Shown piece after piece: positions 53,777 to 63,097 of a stretch of 64,000 nt of DNA (position 1 is the stretch's first letter; each line of letters begins with the position of its first letter). This DNA comes from Alteromonadaceae bacterium Bs31 (lineage in GTDB: Bacteria > Pseudomonadota > Gammaproteobacteria > Pseudomonadales > Cellvibrionaceae). The notes below the pieces were generated by a model. It was not told the origin of the DNA. It ran no database searches and saw only the letters and a program-made list of their open reading frames with translations. Position numbers and translations under genes: made by a program. The DNA lies in NCBI GenBank assembly GCA_900177435.1, contig FXAI01000004.1, positions 267,575-331,574 on the forward strand. The letters run 5' to 3'.

Positions 53777-56599
53777 TTACGGTGTAAAAAGCTGTTTAAA
53801 TTTATGGCTAGGCAGCGCAGGGCTTTTAAAGAAACCCTGGTAAAGATTGCAATTCACATCATTAAGCAAGTCGAGCTGTTCGATGTTTTCCACCCCTTCG
53901 GCCACTACCTTTAAATTAAAGGTTTTAGCAATGGAAATAATTGCTGAGGTAATCTGGAAATCACTGGGCTCTCTATCAATATCCTTTATAAAGCTTCTAT
54001 CAATTTTTAGAATGTCTACATCAAAATATTTGAGATAAGCCAAAGATGAATAACCCGTACCAAAGTCGTCTATTGCCAGCCTAACACCCAATGCCTTTAG
54101 GTTAAGCAGTAAGTTTTTGGTTAATGAACGGTTGTTCATCAATATGCCCTCGGTTATCTCCAGGGCCAGTTGCTTAGGGTCTATGCCCCAGGTGTTGAGG
54201 GCCGATTGAATGCTCCGAAAAAGTGCCTCGTCGGAAAACTGTTTTGGCGAGAGATTAACGGACAAGCAGGAAAGATCCAACCCGGATGACTTCCACTGAG
54301 CCAATTGTTTGCACGATTCATGGGTCACCCAGTCGCCAATTTCGATAATCTTCCCGGTCTCTTCAGCAATGGGAATGAAATCAGCCGGGCTGATATAACC
54401 TAGTTCCTCGTCGTGCCAGCGAATTAAAGCTTCTGCACTTACAATCTCATTAGTAGCGCAGTCTACAATAGGCTGGTAATGCAGTGAAAATTCCTCATTT
54501 GCAAAGGCCTTATCTATGCGTTGCTCCATAGTGAGCCGCGTTTTTAGTGCAACAGTAAAAGAAGGCTTATAAATCTGCGCTTTATTTCTACCCAAAGCTT
54601 TTGCTTTGTAGAGCGCGGTATCAGAGTTTTTGAACAAGGTCACCGCGTCTTTGCCATGGTTAGGGAAAATGCTTGCACCTATGCAAATACCGGTAGATAA
54701 AACAACGTTATTACTGAGTTCTACCTTTTTCGAAATTTCCGCAATAAGTGCCTGGCACTTGTCAAGTAAGCTGGCTTCATCTTTGGGGTTTTCGACAACC
54801 ACCATAAATTCGTCACCGCCTATGCGGCCCATCATATCGCCAATTCGTATATTGTTTTTAAGCCTCTCTGCGACCACCACCAGTAGCTGGTCGCCAATAG
54901 GGTGACCATAGGTATCATTGACGTTTTTGAATAAATCAAGATCAAGTACTAACAAGCCGAGCGTGTGCCCGTTTCTTTCGGCGCGTCCAATAGACTCATG
55001 CAGTCTATCCTCAATGGCGGCTCTATTGGGTAGTTGGGTTAGAGAATCATAAAATGCCAGATGTTTAAGTTTTGCTTCGGCTGAAACCTGGTCAGTTATA
55101 TCCTTCATTACCCAAGCCTGGCCATCTTCCAGTTTACACCCATTGAATTCTATCCAACGCATTTCGTCATCTTTTCGTCGAATATTTAACACGGTACATT
55201 TACCAAAAGTACCCGTAGACATCAGGTCCTGTAGCTGGTTGCATCTCTGCCCGTTCACATCTTTTAATTTTCGGAATAAATCATCGATATCTGCTATTTC
55301 TTCTTTCTTGTAGCCCGTTATCACTTCTGCATAGTTATTTAAGGTAATAGCCTTGTCTTCTATAGATATGGCGCCAACTGGCATGCGCTCAATAAACTGT
55401 TTTAATTTCTCTCGGCTTTTTTTAATTTCCTCTGTGATAGATCGCTCTGCGGTGATGTTTCGGTTTATGCTTATAATAGTATCCGGCTTCGCTTGATTAT
55501 TTAACAGGACTTTAGCGGCTACGTACACATACCTGAGTTCTTTGCTGCGCGTGAGTATTTTAAACTCCGTTGTGAAACCACATTGTGTTTCAATGCTGCG
55601 CGTAAGTTTATCCCTGATATCTGTACTATCCTCCGGGTGGATAAAACTCAGGGCGTCGTCCACTGAACCATTAAAGTCTTCGGGCGTTGTATCAAAAATT
55701 TTGTACATGGTGTCATCCCAAGACAATTGCCGGGATGAAATGTTGTACTCCCAAATGCCAATATCCCCTGCATCGAGTGCAAGTTGTAGCCGTTCACTCA
55801 CCGCTTTAAACATTTGCTGCCTGCGCCGCTCCTCTGTAATGTCTACAAAAGAAGTGATGCTCATGTAAGGTGTTTGCGAACCCTCTGCAAAAATGGGTTG
55901 CGAGTTAATCTTCAGCCAGCTGATATTGCCACTGGAGTGATGAACACCCATGGTAAAATCTAATACAGGCTTACCGGTAGAAATGGCCAAAGATGAAGGG
56001 TGATTCTCTGCTGGGCAGGGAGTGCCGTCCTCCCAAATTGTACCCCACTGCGGGTCTGCGTTAGTCAGGCCCCTCATCTGGTCTGCAGATAAGCCCAAGA
56101 TTATTTCAGAGGCAGGATTATTCGCCGTGATTACACCCTTAGCATCTTGAATAACAACGCCTTCGCGCAAAGAGTTGAGAATCAAATAGTTATCTGGCCT
56201 TAGGGCTGAAGGTTGATCCGGGCTAGAATAAGCGTTCATATCCAGGCGAATACACACCAAACACAGGGTGGTGCTACCACTTGGCAGCGGTGTTAAATCG
56301 ATATTGAGGTTGTAGGAATAACCTCGGTGATCGAGTTCGGCCTTTTGATTGATCTTATCTCGGCTCCCATCAAAAATGTAGCCTATCTCTCGGCTTAAAT
56401 TTTGGTACAAGCGCTGGTCGTAGAGCCCTTCGTTAGGCCAGGCCTCGCCAACGACAGACATCAGGCCATCATCTTTATACTTTTGCTCGGCTGAAACCCA
56501 CATGCCATTGGCAAAGATTAACCTCCCTTCACCAGACACCAAAGCAGCGGCTATAGGCAAGGCGTCTAGTGTTGTTTTGATGGCATCCAGGGGGAGCAT
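53777..56599 (-). CDS. PAS-GGDEF-EAL c-di-GMP signalling protein
   Basis: A 940-residue cytoplasmic sensor with several PAS domains (about residues 1-500, with repeated GxIxxANxxA and ITSFVDITEERR-type PAC motifs), a GGDEF domain with the intact GGDEF motif (RIGGDEFMVVV) and an EAL domain with EALIRW, LSCLSVNLS, LAIDDFGTGYSSLAYL and LKIDRSFI. Both catalytic signatures look intact, so it could make and break c-di-GMP. There is no membrane helix. ATG 56599 is preferred to a TTG at 56614. It lies on the minus strand, alone. Confidence 0.93.
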   Translation of the reverse strand: MLPLDAIKTTLDALPIAAALVSGEGRLIFANGMWVSAEQKYKDDGLMSVVGEAWPNEGLYDQRLYQNLSREIGYIFDGSRDKINQKAELDHRGYSYNLNIDLTPLPSGSTTLCLVCIRLDMNAYSSPDQPSALRPDNYLILNSLREGVVIQDAKGVITANNPASEIILGLSADQMRGLTNADPQWGTIWEDGTPCPAENHPSSLAISTGKPVLDFTMGVHHSSGNISWLKINSQPIFAEGSQTPYMSITSFVDITEERRRQQMFKAVSERLQLALDAGDIGIWEYNISSRQLSWDDTMYKIFDTTPEDFNGSVDDALSFIHPEDSTDIRDKLTRSIETQCGFTTEFKILTRSKELRYVYVAAKVLLNNQAKPDTIISINRNITAERSITEEIKKSREKLKQFIERMPVGAISIEDKAITLNNYAEVITGYKKEEIADIDDLFRKLKDVNGQRCNQLQDLMSTGTFGKCTVLNIRRKDDEMRWIEFNGCKLEDGQAWVMKDITDQVSAEAKLKHLAFYDSLTQLPNRAAIEDRLHESIGRAERNGHTLGLLVLDLDLFKNVNDTYGHPIGDQLLVVVAERLKNNIRIGDMMGRIGGDEFMVVVENPKDEASLLDKCQALIAEISKKVELSNNVVLSTGICIGASIFPNHGKDAVTLFKNSDTALYKAKALGRNKAQIYKPSFTVALKTRLTMEQRIDKAFANEEFSLHYQPIVDCATNEIVSAEALIRWHDEELGYISPADFIPIAEETGKIIEIGDWVTHESCKQLAQWKSSGLDLSCLSVNLSPKQFSDEALFRSIQSALNTWGIDPKQLALEITEGILMNNRSLTKNLLLNLKALGVRLAIDDFGTGYSSLAYLKYFDVDILKIDRSFIKDIDREPSDFQITSAIISIAKTFNLKVVAEGVENIEQLDLLNDVNCNLYQGFFKSPALPSHKFKQLFTP

Positions 56600-56814
56600 T
56601 AATGTTGGTCTCAATTTTGGTTTATAACCAATAATAGCTCATAGAATCAGCGAGATAGCCTTTAGATTCTGCGTGTGCAGTGTCTAGCAACAAATACTTG
56701 GCGTGTGGCCCTGCGCTAGAGTATCTTTCGCCAATTCAGCTACGGTCTTATTGCGTAGCTAAGCGGCTGTAAGGCTGGTGGAAAGGGAATAGACATTAGG
56801 GCCGTCATACCCGC

Positions 56815-57702
56815 CTAATCCAGCTTTTTGAGACAACTCATTTCTCCCTCAATCAGAGATTTTTGTTCCGTAATCGTAGCCGATAAAAATTTTTTAAAGG
56901 CGCGTACTCGGGCTGTTTCTCTTAAGTCTGCATGGTGTAAAACCCAAACACCCCAAGTGGAGGGCGTAAGTGAAATAGGGGTACGGTAAATATGGCTATC
57001 TTTTAGCACGTCGGGCAGATAGCAGGGCATACGGGCAATGCCCAAGCCAGCTTTCACTGCGGCGTACATGGAGGCTAAATCGTCTACTCTGAGCACCACA
57101 TTGCTCTCGGGGAAGTGTTCAGTTGCCCAGTCAGGCAGCTGTGTTTCATGTCGCCAGATAATTAAGTTGGGCTGTTTTGAGTGGAAGCTTGCTTCATCGG
57201 AAAAGTAAACACCATGGCGTAACTTTGCCAGCTCAACACCAACGAGATTGTCTGGTGGCGCGGGTGTAAGCCGTATTGCCATATCGGCCTCGCGTGCAGA
57301 CAAGTTTTTTAGCCCTGGGCTTACCACCAGTTCCAAGTCCACATCGGGGTATTGCTCTGTAAACACCTGTAAATGGGGAATGATGCAAAAATTGGCCAGG
57401 TCGTGGGGCATGGTCGCCACCAGTTTGCCGGAGAGGCGTGTATCACCCGCATACAGCAGGCGCTCTACGGCATGGTTTTCGGCCTCTATGGTAAGTGCAC
57501 GGGCATAGATCTCTTCCCCTGCATCGCTTAGCCGATAGCCCTCAGGGTGGCGGGTAAACAGTTTAATTCCGTGTGTTTTCTCAAAAGCGCCAATTCTGCG
57601 CGCTATGGTTGAATGGTTAACGCCAAGCGCGCGCGCAGCCGCAGACAAGCTACCGTTGCGGGCCAGCTGCAAAAAGTAGCGTAGGTCGTCCCAATTATTC
57701 AT
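56815..57702 (-). CDS. LysR-family transcriptional regulator
   Basis: A 295-residue regulator with the LysR helix-turn-helix at the N-terminus (LRYFLQLARNGSLSAAARALGVNHSTIARRIGAFE) and an effector domain. The ATG at 57702 gives the usual start MNNWDDLRYF; an upstream start would add 27 residues without family likeness. A perfect 8-bp inverted repeat (57703-57720) abuts the start. It is divergent from the DUF1330 and glutathione S-transferase genes and probably controls them and itself. Confidence 0.92.
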   Translation of the reverse strand: MNNWDDLRYFLQLARNGSLSAAARALGVNHSTIARRIGAFEKTHGIKLFTRHPEGYRLSDAGEEIYARALTIEAENHAVERLLYAGDTRLSGKLVATMPHDLANFCIIPHLQVFTEQYPDVDLELVVSPGLKNLSAREADMAIRLTPAPPDNLVGVELAKLRHGVYFSDEASFHSKQPNLIIWRHETQLPDWATEHFPESNVVLRVDDLASMYAAVKAGLGIARMPCYLPDVLKDSHIYRTPISLTPSTWGVWVLHHADLRETARVRAFKKFLSATITEQKSLIEGEMSCLKKLD

Positions 57703-57720
57703 CTGTGCAATTTTGCACAG
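57703..57720. promoter_or_regulatory. Inverted repeat operator upstream of lysR
   Basis: CTGTGCAA (57703-57710) and TTGCACAG (57713-57720) form a perfect 8-bp inverted repeat with a 2-base spacer, containing a T-N11-A LysR-type box. It lies directly before the lysR start codon and about 120 bases upstream of the divergent DUF1330 gene. Confidence 0.7.
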
Positions 57721-57841
57721 TAAGTATGCATTTGTCGAGGATATACGCGCAGGCCCACCCTCGCTATAGTGTCCCTCGTTCACAGAGCTTCTTATTTACG
57801 GGGCAAAGCCCAAAATTCAAACCTACCATGGAGTAAACACT

Positions 57842-58132
57842 ATGACGGCCTATGCAATGGGTGAACTAACGATTCACAACAAAGATTGGATGGAAGAATA
57901 CACACACAAGATTGGCCCGCTGTTAAAAAAACACGGTGGCGAGGTAGTAGCAAAAGGGCAGCCCAGCCTATTAGAGGGCAAGCGACCGCTTCCGCATGTT
58001 GCCATATGCATCGCATTCCCAAACAGCGATGCAGCAAAAGGCTGGTATAACGACCCGGAAAACCAGGCCCTGGTTAAGCTTAGGCAAAGCGGCGCTGATT
58101 TTGAGTTACGTCTTGTTGAATCTGGCGTATAG
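57842..58132 (+). CDS. DUF1330 domain-containing protein
   Basis: A 96-residue ferredoxin-like-fold protein of the DUF1330 family: YAMGELTIHNKDWMEEYTHKIGPLLKKHGGEVVAKG at the start, and AICIAFPNSDAAKGWYNDPENQAL, the family-typical segment. Function unknown. It is the first gene after the lysR divergence and precedes the glutathione S-transferase gene by 12 bases. Confidence 0.9.
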   Translation: MTAYAMGELTIHNKDWMEEYTHKIGPLLKKHGGEVVAKGQPSLLEGKRPLPHVAICIAFPNSDAAKGWYNDPENQALVKLRQSGADFELRLVESGV

Positions 58133-58144
58133 GGAGAATTTACG

Positions 58145-58876
58145 ATGCTGGCACCTGCACCTGCACCTGCACCCACCAAAGACATACCCGTACTGGTGAG
58201 CTTTCCTATTTGCCCCTTTGTTCAGCGTTCGGCCATTCTGCTTGAGCATAAACAGCAGCGCTACGAGCGTATTAATATCGATTTGGCCAACAAACCAGAC
58301 TGGTTTTTAGCATTGTCTCCCACAGGGAAGGTACCAGCCTTGGTTATAAACACTGGCGAAACGGAGCCTTCCGTACTTTTTGAGTCAGCAATAATAAACG
58401 AATACCTCGACGAGACGTATGGCAAGCCCTTATTGACAGGCAACAGTTTGAGTAAGGCGCATTCGCGTGCCTGGATTGCCTACACGGAGGTGTTAATTAT
58501 GCAGCAATACGCGCTGCTGCTTGAGCAAGAGGAAGAGGCCTTTCAGCAAAAACTAGAGGCATTTTTTATAGCGCTGAATAAATTAAAACCTGCCAGTGGC
58601 GCTCCCTTTTTTAATGGCAAGGCCTTTAGTTTAGTTGATGCGGCCATAGCACCGGTGTTTACGCGTCTTCGCTGGCTGCCGCAACTACGAGAAATGCTAA
58701 AAGAAGAGGCCCTAATAAATGAAGAGAGCGCTGGATTACTGGCTTGGATAGAAAATCTTGTTAACAATACTGCCGTGCAGGCCAGTGTGGCCAGTGATTT
58801 TGAGCAGGTATTTATCGAGTACTTCAAAGATCGAAACAGCGTAGCCATTGCCCAATGGGAGCAGCAGGGCTTATAA
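58145..58876 (+). CDS. Glutathione S-transferase family protein
   Basis: A 243-residue GST with the N-terminal thioredoxin fold (SFPICPFVQRSAILLEHK, active-site CPF; GKVPALVI with the cis-Pro; and FESAIINEYLDETYG) and a C-terminal helical domain. A short tail of Ala-Pro repeats precedes the fold, coded by hexamer repeats GCACCT (58151-58174). It is cotranscribed with DUF1330 and probably under the LysR regulator. Confidence 0.92.
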   Translation: MLAPAPAPAPTKDIPVLVSFPICPFVQRSAILLEHKQQRYERINIDLANKPDWFLALSPTGKVPALVINTGETEPSVLFESAIINEYLDETYGKPLLTGNSLSKAHSRAWIAYTEVLIMQQYALLLEQEEEAFQQKLEAFFIALNKLKPASGAPFFNGKAFSLVDAAIAPVFTRLRWLPQLREMLKEEALINEESAGLLAWIENLVNNTAVQASVASDFEQVFIEYFKDRNSVAIAQWEQQGL

Positions 58877-58889
58877 GGTCAAAAACCAC

Positions 58890-58910
58890 CCTGCAGCGCT
58901 ACGCTGCAGG
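58890..58910. other. Perfect 9-bp stem-loop downstream of GST gene
   Basis: CCTGCAGCG (58890-58898) pairs with CGCTGCAGG (58902-58910) around CTA. No T tract follows on either side, so it is a structured 3' end, not a classic terminator. The rest of the 190-base gap holds nothing else that I recognise. Confidence 0.6.
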
Positions 58911-59066
58911 TAGGCGCAAGTCTCGACGCTCTGTCGCACGGAAGCTAATGAAAGGCAGAAAATGGCAGAGAAAAGACAAACGCGCTTTAAGCCATAAGCT
59001 GTGACATTAATGCTTTTATGATGCTGCTCACACATGGTAGTTACAATTTAGTGAGATGATTCACAC

Positions 59067-60158
59067 ATGGAAGTAAATCAACTGTACATTGCCGGGACCG
59101 GATTAGTCAGCGCAATAGGAGGCACCACGGCAATGAACTGGTGCTCTTTTAATGCCGACATTAACGGCTATACACAGAGTAATTACCGCACTCAAGATTT
59201 CTCCCCCGTAAAGCTCGCGCTAATTCCCGAAGAATATTTCGACCACCTGCCAGAAGCCGTGCAATTGGGCCCACAAACAAGCATGCGTCATACACGGATA
59301 TTGCTGGCTGCTCATTGTGCCATCCAGGAAGCTCTGGCGGGCAATAAAGCCTTTACGCTCTCAAATATACCCCTTGTACAGGCCTGCCCTAATTTATTAC
59401 CGGTAGATGCTTCGTTTAACAAGCGACTACGCAAAAACCTTATTGCGCTCAGTGGCGAAAAGCAAACGCCTGATGATAATCAAGGTTTCTATCACACACT
59501 TAATACCGGTCGTTCAGCGGTAATAGAAGGTATCGAGCTGGCATTTAAACTGTTTGATACGGGTAAACCAAAATTTGTTCTGGTGGGTGGTGCAGATAGC
59601 TTTGATGACCCCAGTGCTATAAAAATTCTCGACCAGATGCAGAGGTTAAACAGTGAGTCCAGCAACAATGGCTTTTGCCCGGGAGACGGAGCAGCCTACA
59701 TTTTATTAACCAGCGAAAAAGAGCACGCATTACGCAAAGGCAACAAGTGTGTTGCCCTAAGCCGGCCCAGTGTAGGCTTCGAAGAAGGGCATTTGCACAG
59801 CAAGCTTCCTTATAAAGGAGAGGGTCTTGCAGGATGTTTCCGCGAGCTTTTACAAAGCCTAGCGAGTGAGGCGAAAATAAACACCCTATATTCATCTATG
59901 AATGGGGAACAATTTTGGGCCAAAGAGTACGGTGTTGCATTTATTCGTAACCAGCAATATTTTGATGATAAGCTCGTTCTGCAGCATCCAGCGGATTGTT
60001 ATGGTGACCTCGGTGCAGCGTGCGGAGGAGCGTTGACAATCCTGGCGAGCCAGGATCTCCTGCATCGACAAAAAAACGACAGTTGCCTCCTTTATAGCTC
60101 TTCCGATCACGGTTACCAAGCGGCAACAATTTTAAAATCGGAGAGTATTGATGTGTAA
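59067..60158 (+). CDS. Ketosynthase-fold protein lacking catalytic residues
   Basis: A 363-residue thiolase-fold protein. Recognisable beta-ketoacyl synthase parts: AGTGLVSAIGG at the start, a FVLVGGADSFDD strand, NGFCPGDGAAYILL (KS-type GEGAG block) and YGDLGAACGGAL. The catalytic triad is lost: the ACSSS cysteine region reads NTGRS (residues 146-150), the first His (NxHGT region) reads SSMNGEQF (277-284), and the second His (GHxxGAxG) is Asp in GDLGAACG. It is therefore probably a structural or adaptor protein. Similar proteins occur near DUF2169 T6SS genes in my memory. It is followed by the transglutaminase-like gene after 42 bases. Confidence 0.75.
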   Translation: MEVNQLYIAGTGLVSAIGGTTAMNWCSFNADINGYTQSNYRTQDFSPVKLALIPEEYFDHLPEAVQLGPQTSMRHTRILLAAHCAIQEALAGNKAFTLSNIPLVQACPNLLPVDASFNKRLRKNLIALSGEKQTPDDNQGFYHTLNTGRSAVIEGIELAFKLFDTGKPKFVLVGGADSFDDPSAIKILDQMQRLNSESSNNGFCPGDGAAYILLTSEKEHALRKGNKCVALSRPSVGFEEGHLHSKLPYKGEGLAGCFRELLQSLASEAKINTLYSSMNGEQFWAKEYGVAFIRNQQYFDDKLVLQHPADCYGDLGAACGGALTILASQDLLHRQKNDSCLLYSSSDHGYQAATILKSESIDV

Positions 60159-60200
60159 GTTTAACGTGCCGATAAAGTGTTTAGTCGCAAGGACATCAAG

Positions 60201-61358
60201 ATGACGCAAGTAGGTGAAGGCGTTGCCGTAACTACCGTACCCGCACTAGAGCTTAAGGAGTTTGAAGCAGAAGTCATAGAAGTTACTTTTACCGATGGCT
60301 TTAAAACGGCACACAATAAATCGCAAATAACAGCACCACACTGGCCAGCGCAGTTGGAGAATGGTCGTTACTCGCAAAAGCCTGCGGTCTATAAATTTGG
60401 CAGTAGTGCAGCGCAGAATATAGAAGTTAAAATAAAAGTTAAAAGTACCGGTTACAGCGGCAATGGTAAGCTCACAGGTATTGGTCCCAACATGGAGTTC
60501 GAAGGGGAGCTTCCGCTATCCAGTGGCGAACATACCGTGCAGGTAAAACTGTTAACACCACCTGAAGAGTTAAGTTGGCTAAAAGGGCAGGTGAGTTGGG
60601 GGGTATATCTTCCCAGTATGTGTGCGAGTGCAGGTACAACATTTTTAGACGTTTTTTTTGTATTTAACGACCCAAGCACTATAGCGTTTTTTAGTTCGGA
60701 CGGAGTTTGGGCCGAGGCGCTGCGCTTCCTTTTTCTCAATGCAAGGCCATCAGGTATTAGCAGTGAAACGGATGCTCTCGCTGCAATTACTCGCATGTGC
60801 TTTGGTTTAAGCAATCATAAATACGAGATTACTAGAGGTGCGGCGAGCTTTGGTGGGGCGACAGGGACATTCATGCTGGAAGATTATATGAGTCCGGCGG
60901 TAAAAACAGTGAACTGTTATGATCAAGCCTACGCTATTATCGTTTTCGCGGGAGCGCTTGGTTTAGTTTGCGATGGCTTATATATGCGGCCCTTCGGGTT
61001 TCTTGCGAGTACACCCTTAGTGGGTTACGGGCAATGCAATAACCCCTTTCCCGGGTTTAAATATAGTACAGCAGGAGTACCAAACAGTGTGCCTGCAGAC
61101 TTCTTATTAGTCAGCAGGAACGACCCGGATCGGGCTGCATTTGGCAACCACATGTTTTGTGAGTTTTCGCAGAAAATCTATGATGCCTGTGCCGGGCCGG
61201 TAACCGGTGGCGTCAACAGGGCGGGTTATGCGAGCAGTGCGGTGGATACCGCCACAACGCTATATGGTAATTCCCCCTATGCCACTGCTAGAGCGGGTAC
61301 CGTTAGCGATATGGTCGATATATCGGCTTTAGGCGCCGACGTAAGAGCGGTGTTGTAA
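60201..61358 (+). CDS. Transglutaminase-like cysteine enzyme, putative secreted effector
   Basis: A 385-residue protein I cannot name. It has no signal peptide. The N-terminal part (about 20-160) is beta-rich. The C-terminal part carries a plausible transglutaminase/papain-fold triad: Cys239 in NCYDQAYA, His317 in FGNHMFCEF and Asp328 in KIYDACAGP. The ATG at 60201 follows AAGGA by 7 bases; a GTG 24 bases upstream is less likely. A signal-peptide protein gene starts one base after it, as in effector-immunity pairs. This is inferred, not shown; a housekeeping peptidase or a crosslinking enzyme is possible. Confidence 0.6.
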   Translation: MTQVGEGVAVTTVPALELKEFEAEVIEVTFTDGFKTAHNKSQITAPHWPAQLENGRYSQKPAVYKFGSSAAQNIEVKIKVKSTGYSGNGKLTGIGPNMEFEGELPLSSGEHTVQVKLLTPPEELSWLKGQVSWGVYLPSMCASAGTTFLDVFFVFNDPSTIAFFSSDGVWAEALRFLFLNARPSGISSETDALAAITRMCFGLSNHKYEITRGAASFGGATGTFMLEDYMSPAVKTVNCYDQAYAIIVFAGALGLVCDGLYMRPFGFLASTPLVGYGQCNNPFPGFKYSTAGVPNSVPADFLLVSRNDPDRAAFGNHMFCEFSQKIYDACAGPVTGGVNRAGYASSAVDTATTLYGNSPYATARAGTVSDMVDISALGADVRAVL

Positions 61359-61359
61359 A

Positions 61360-62262
61360 ATGCGCTTCACCCGCATACTGACAAAAACCCTCGCCTTTGT
61401 TGTTTTATTTTTTATACAAACCACTGCAGCCGACAAGGTAGCTGAAGCCATGAACCCATTTTTCGATCCATCCGTGCTTGATGAATTTAAAAAATCAATC
61501 AATTATTCTCAGCTAGTGGCCCGCCTGCCTCAGCGATCCTCACTATTTATTGATTGGCACCAGGGCTTGGAGCAGGTAGTCGTGCAGGGTAAGCGATGGA
61601 CTCGCTTGAAAGATACTGTGCCGTCTATCGTGGGCAGCCATCATGGCATTCTTTCAACAAATTATGTGAATGATGACGGTGTCTACATTTCGGTAAAAGC
61701 CCATGTTTTTAGCTCAGGTTATCAACAGTCAGTATTTGATTACATGCTCAAGTTAATGGCCTCTACCTCCTTTCCAAAAGTACCTTTTGCACACCATGCC
61801 AATGGCCCAGGTGATAGTTATTTTGCAGCCCCGCAAATAGTGGATAAAAAGGCTGAGAGCGCGAGCTATGTTTTACTGGGCAACGTTATTCTTGTGATCG
61901 ATACAGCGGACATGGCACTGAGTGTCCGTGATTTTACCTGTGAGTATGTAAGTACAATCCAAAACAAAGTGAAGGTAGAGCCCAAGTACCTGCCACAGCC
62001 ATTCTCCGCATCAAGCTCGCAAAAGCAATTAAAAACGGGCGATAGTCTTGCGATCGTATTCCACGCTAAGCAAGCGGAGAAAATACAGACAGCTATTGAT
62101 GCGGATACTATTGATGGCAAATTCACACTTACTGAAAAAACCGCCGCCGGTATTAAGCTTGAGGCGCAAAGGCCCGGTGAACACGAAATAACAGTTCGCT
62201 ATCTCGATGTCGACACGCTTTATTCAAATCTGGTTAAGCTTGAGATAAAAGTAGTGCCGTAG
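61360..62262 (+). CDS. Exported protein, possible immunity partner
   Basis: A 300-residue protein with a signal peptide (ILTKTLAFVVLFFIQTTAA, cut near residue 24) and no membrane helix, so it is periplasmic. I do not recognise a family. C-terminal residues about 210-300 look like a beta-sandwich domain (LEAQRPGEHEITVRYLDVDTLYSNLVKLEIKV). It begins one base after the transglutaminase-like gene and is probably coupled to it. A periplasmic immunity protein for the enzyme is one reading. Confidence 0.65.
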   Translation: MRFTRILTKTLAFVVLFFIQTTAADKVAEAMNPFFDPSVLDEFKKSINYSQLVARLPQRSSLFIDWHQGLEQVVVQGKRWTRLKDTVPSIVGSHHGILSTNYVNDDGVYISVKAHVFSSGYQQSVFDYMLKLMASTSFPKVPFAHHANGPGDSYFAAPQIVDKKAESASYVLLGNVILVIDTADMALSVRDFTCEYVSTIQNKVKVEPKYLPQPFSASSSQKQLKTGDSLAIVFHAKQAEKIQTAIDADTIDGKFTLTEKTAAGIKLEAQRPGEHEITVRYLDVDTLYSNLVKLEIKVVP

Positions 62263-62276
62263 ATATACAGAGGATA

Positions 62277-62367
62277 AATGCGGTCAGGGTCATTGATAAT
62301 ACGCGCCACCTAAAATAATCTAAGGTTTAGAATCTACTCAACAAAACTCAAGGAGGAGTTTTTATGC
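62277..62367 (+). repeat. Direct repeat, left end of REP-associated transposase copy 1
   Basis: Bases 62291-62367 are identical to 63924-64000, and identity continues back to 62277 with two mismatches. The repeat includes the palindromic REP-like unit with GGTCAGGGTCATTGAT, the ribosome site AGGAGG and the transposase ATG, so it is a transposase 5' end, not a random repeat. Confidence 0.9.
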
Positions 62368-62910
62368 CACGATCACCAAAGCTCTATATTCCCCGCTGTA
62401 CACAGCATATTATTCAAGGCCTTTTTTTATACCGAGGCCGATTATGTGCTTTACCTTCACTCGCTAAAAGACGCTGCAGAAAAATACCAAGTCGCCATTC
62501 ACGCCTTTGTGTTAATGACGAACCATGTTCATCTACTGGTAACGCCCAGTGATAACACGGGCGCAGGTCGAATGATGCAGGCGCAGGGGCGAAAGTATGT
62601 GCAGTACTTTAATTTTACCTATGAGCGTACCGGTACGCTGTGAGAAGGGCGCTATAAATCCTCGCTGGTGAGTACAGAAGATTACCTGCTAAAAGTCTAC
62701 CGCTATATAGAATTAAACCCGGTACGAGCGGGCGTGGTGGAGCATGCATTGGAATACCCGTGGCCCGGCTATCAAGGCAACGCGGTAGTTAAAACCATAA
62801 AAATGCTTACCCCTCACCGCGTATATCAACAACTCGCAAAAACAGTTGAACAACCACAAAGCGTGTACCGCTCACTCTTTCGTGGGCGAATGGCCGAGTG
62901 GGAAGTAATA
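62364..62910 (+). pseudogene. Broken REP-associated tyrosine transposase (RAYT, Y1 family)
   Basis: A transposase of the IS200-like/RAYT type, broken twice. It starts MPRSPKLYIPRCTQHIIQ, then the frame shifts by a small deletion (the usual RGNNR...C region is missing) and continues as FYTEADYVLYLHSLKDAAEKYQVAIHAFVLMTNHVHLLVTPSDN with the HUH motif HVHLL, then meets TGA at 62641-62643 where a Trp codon would be expected (GTLW-EGRYKSSL), and goes on as YLLKVYRYIELNPVRAGVVEH. The catalytic Tyr region (YRYIELNPVRA) is present. It cannot act without suppression. Confidence 0.88.
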
Positions 62911-62935
62911 ATCAATGACTCTGACCCCATTGATT
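62911..62935. repeat. REP-like palindrome, right end of transposase copy 1
   Basis: The 25 bases at 62911-62935 are the exact reverse complement of 63906-63930. The unit has ATCAATG and CATTGAT arms, a hairpin typical of REP sequences that RAYT enzymes recognise. Together with the left unit at 62277-62298 it brackets the transposase pseudogene. Confidence 0.85.
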
Positions 62936-63097
62936 TCCCATTGATTTCACAGCGGGAGGTAGAGCGACGCAGGAAGCCAAAGCCGAATGGTAGTAGGGTG
63001 TGGCATCGAGGGAGATCTGGTGTTTGCGAGGGGTGGGCATGGATCGGTTCTTGATCGTTTTGGTGTGTATGAATGCACAGTGTTCGTGGGTGGTGGG

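Noticed and set aside
58151..58174. Hexamer repeat GCACCT as a phase-variation tract in the GST gene
   Set aside because: Six-base units keep the reading frame, and only four copies occur; the effect is a short Ala-Pro tail.
59067..60158. Active beta-ketoacyl synthase in fatty acid or polyketide synthesis
   Set aside because: Cys and both His positions are absent, and no acyl carrier protein or reductase genes are near.
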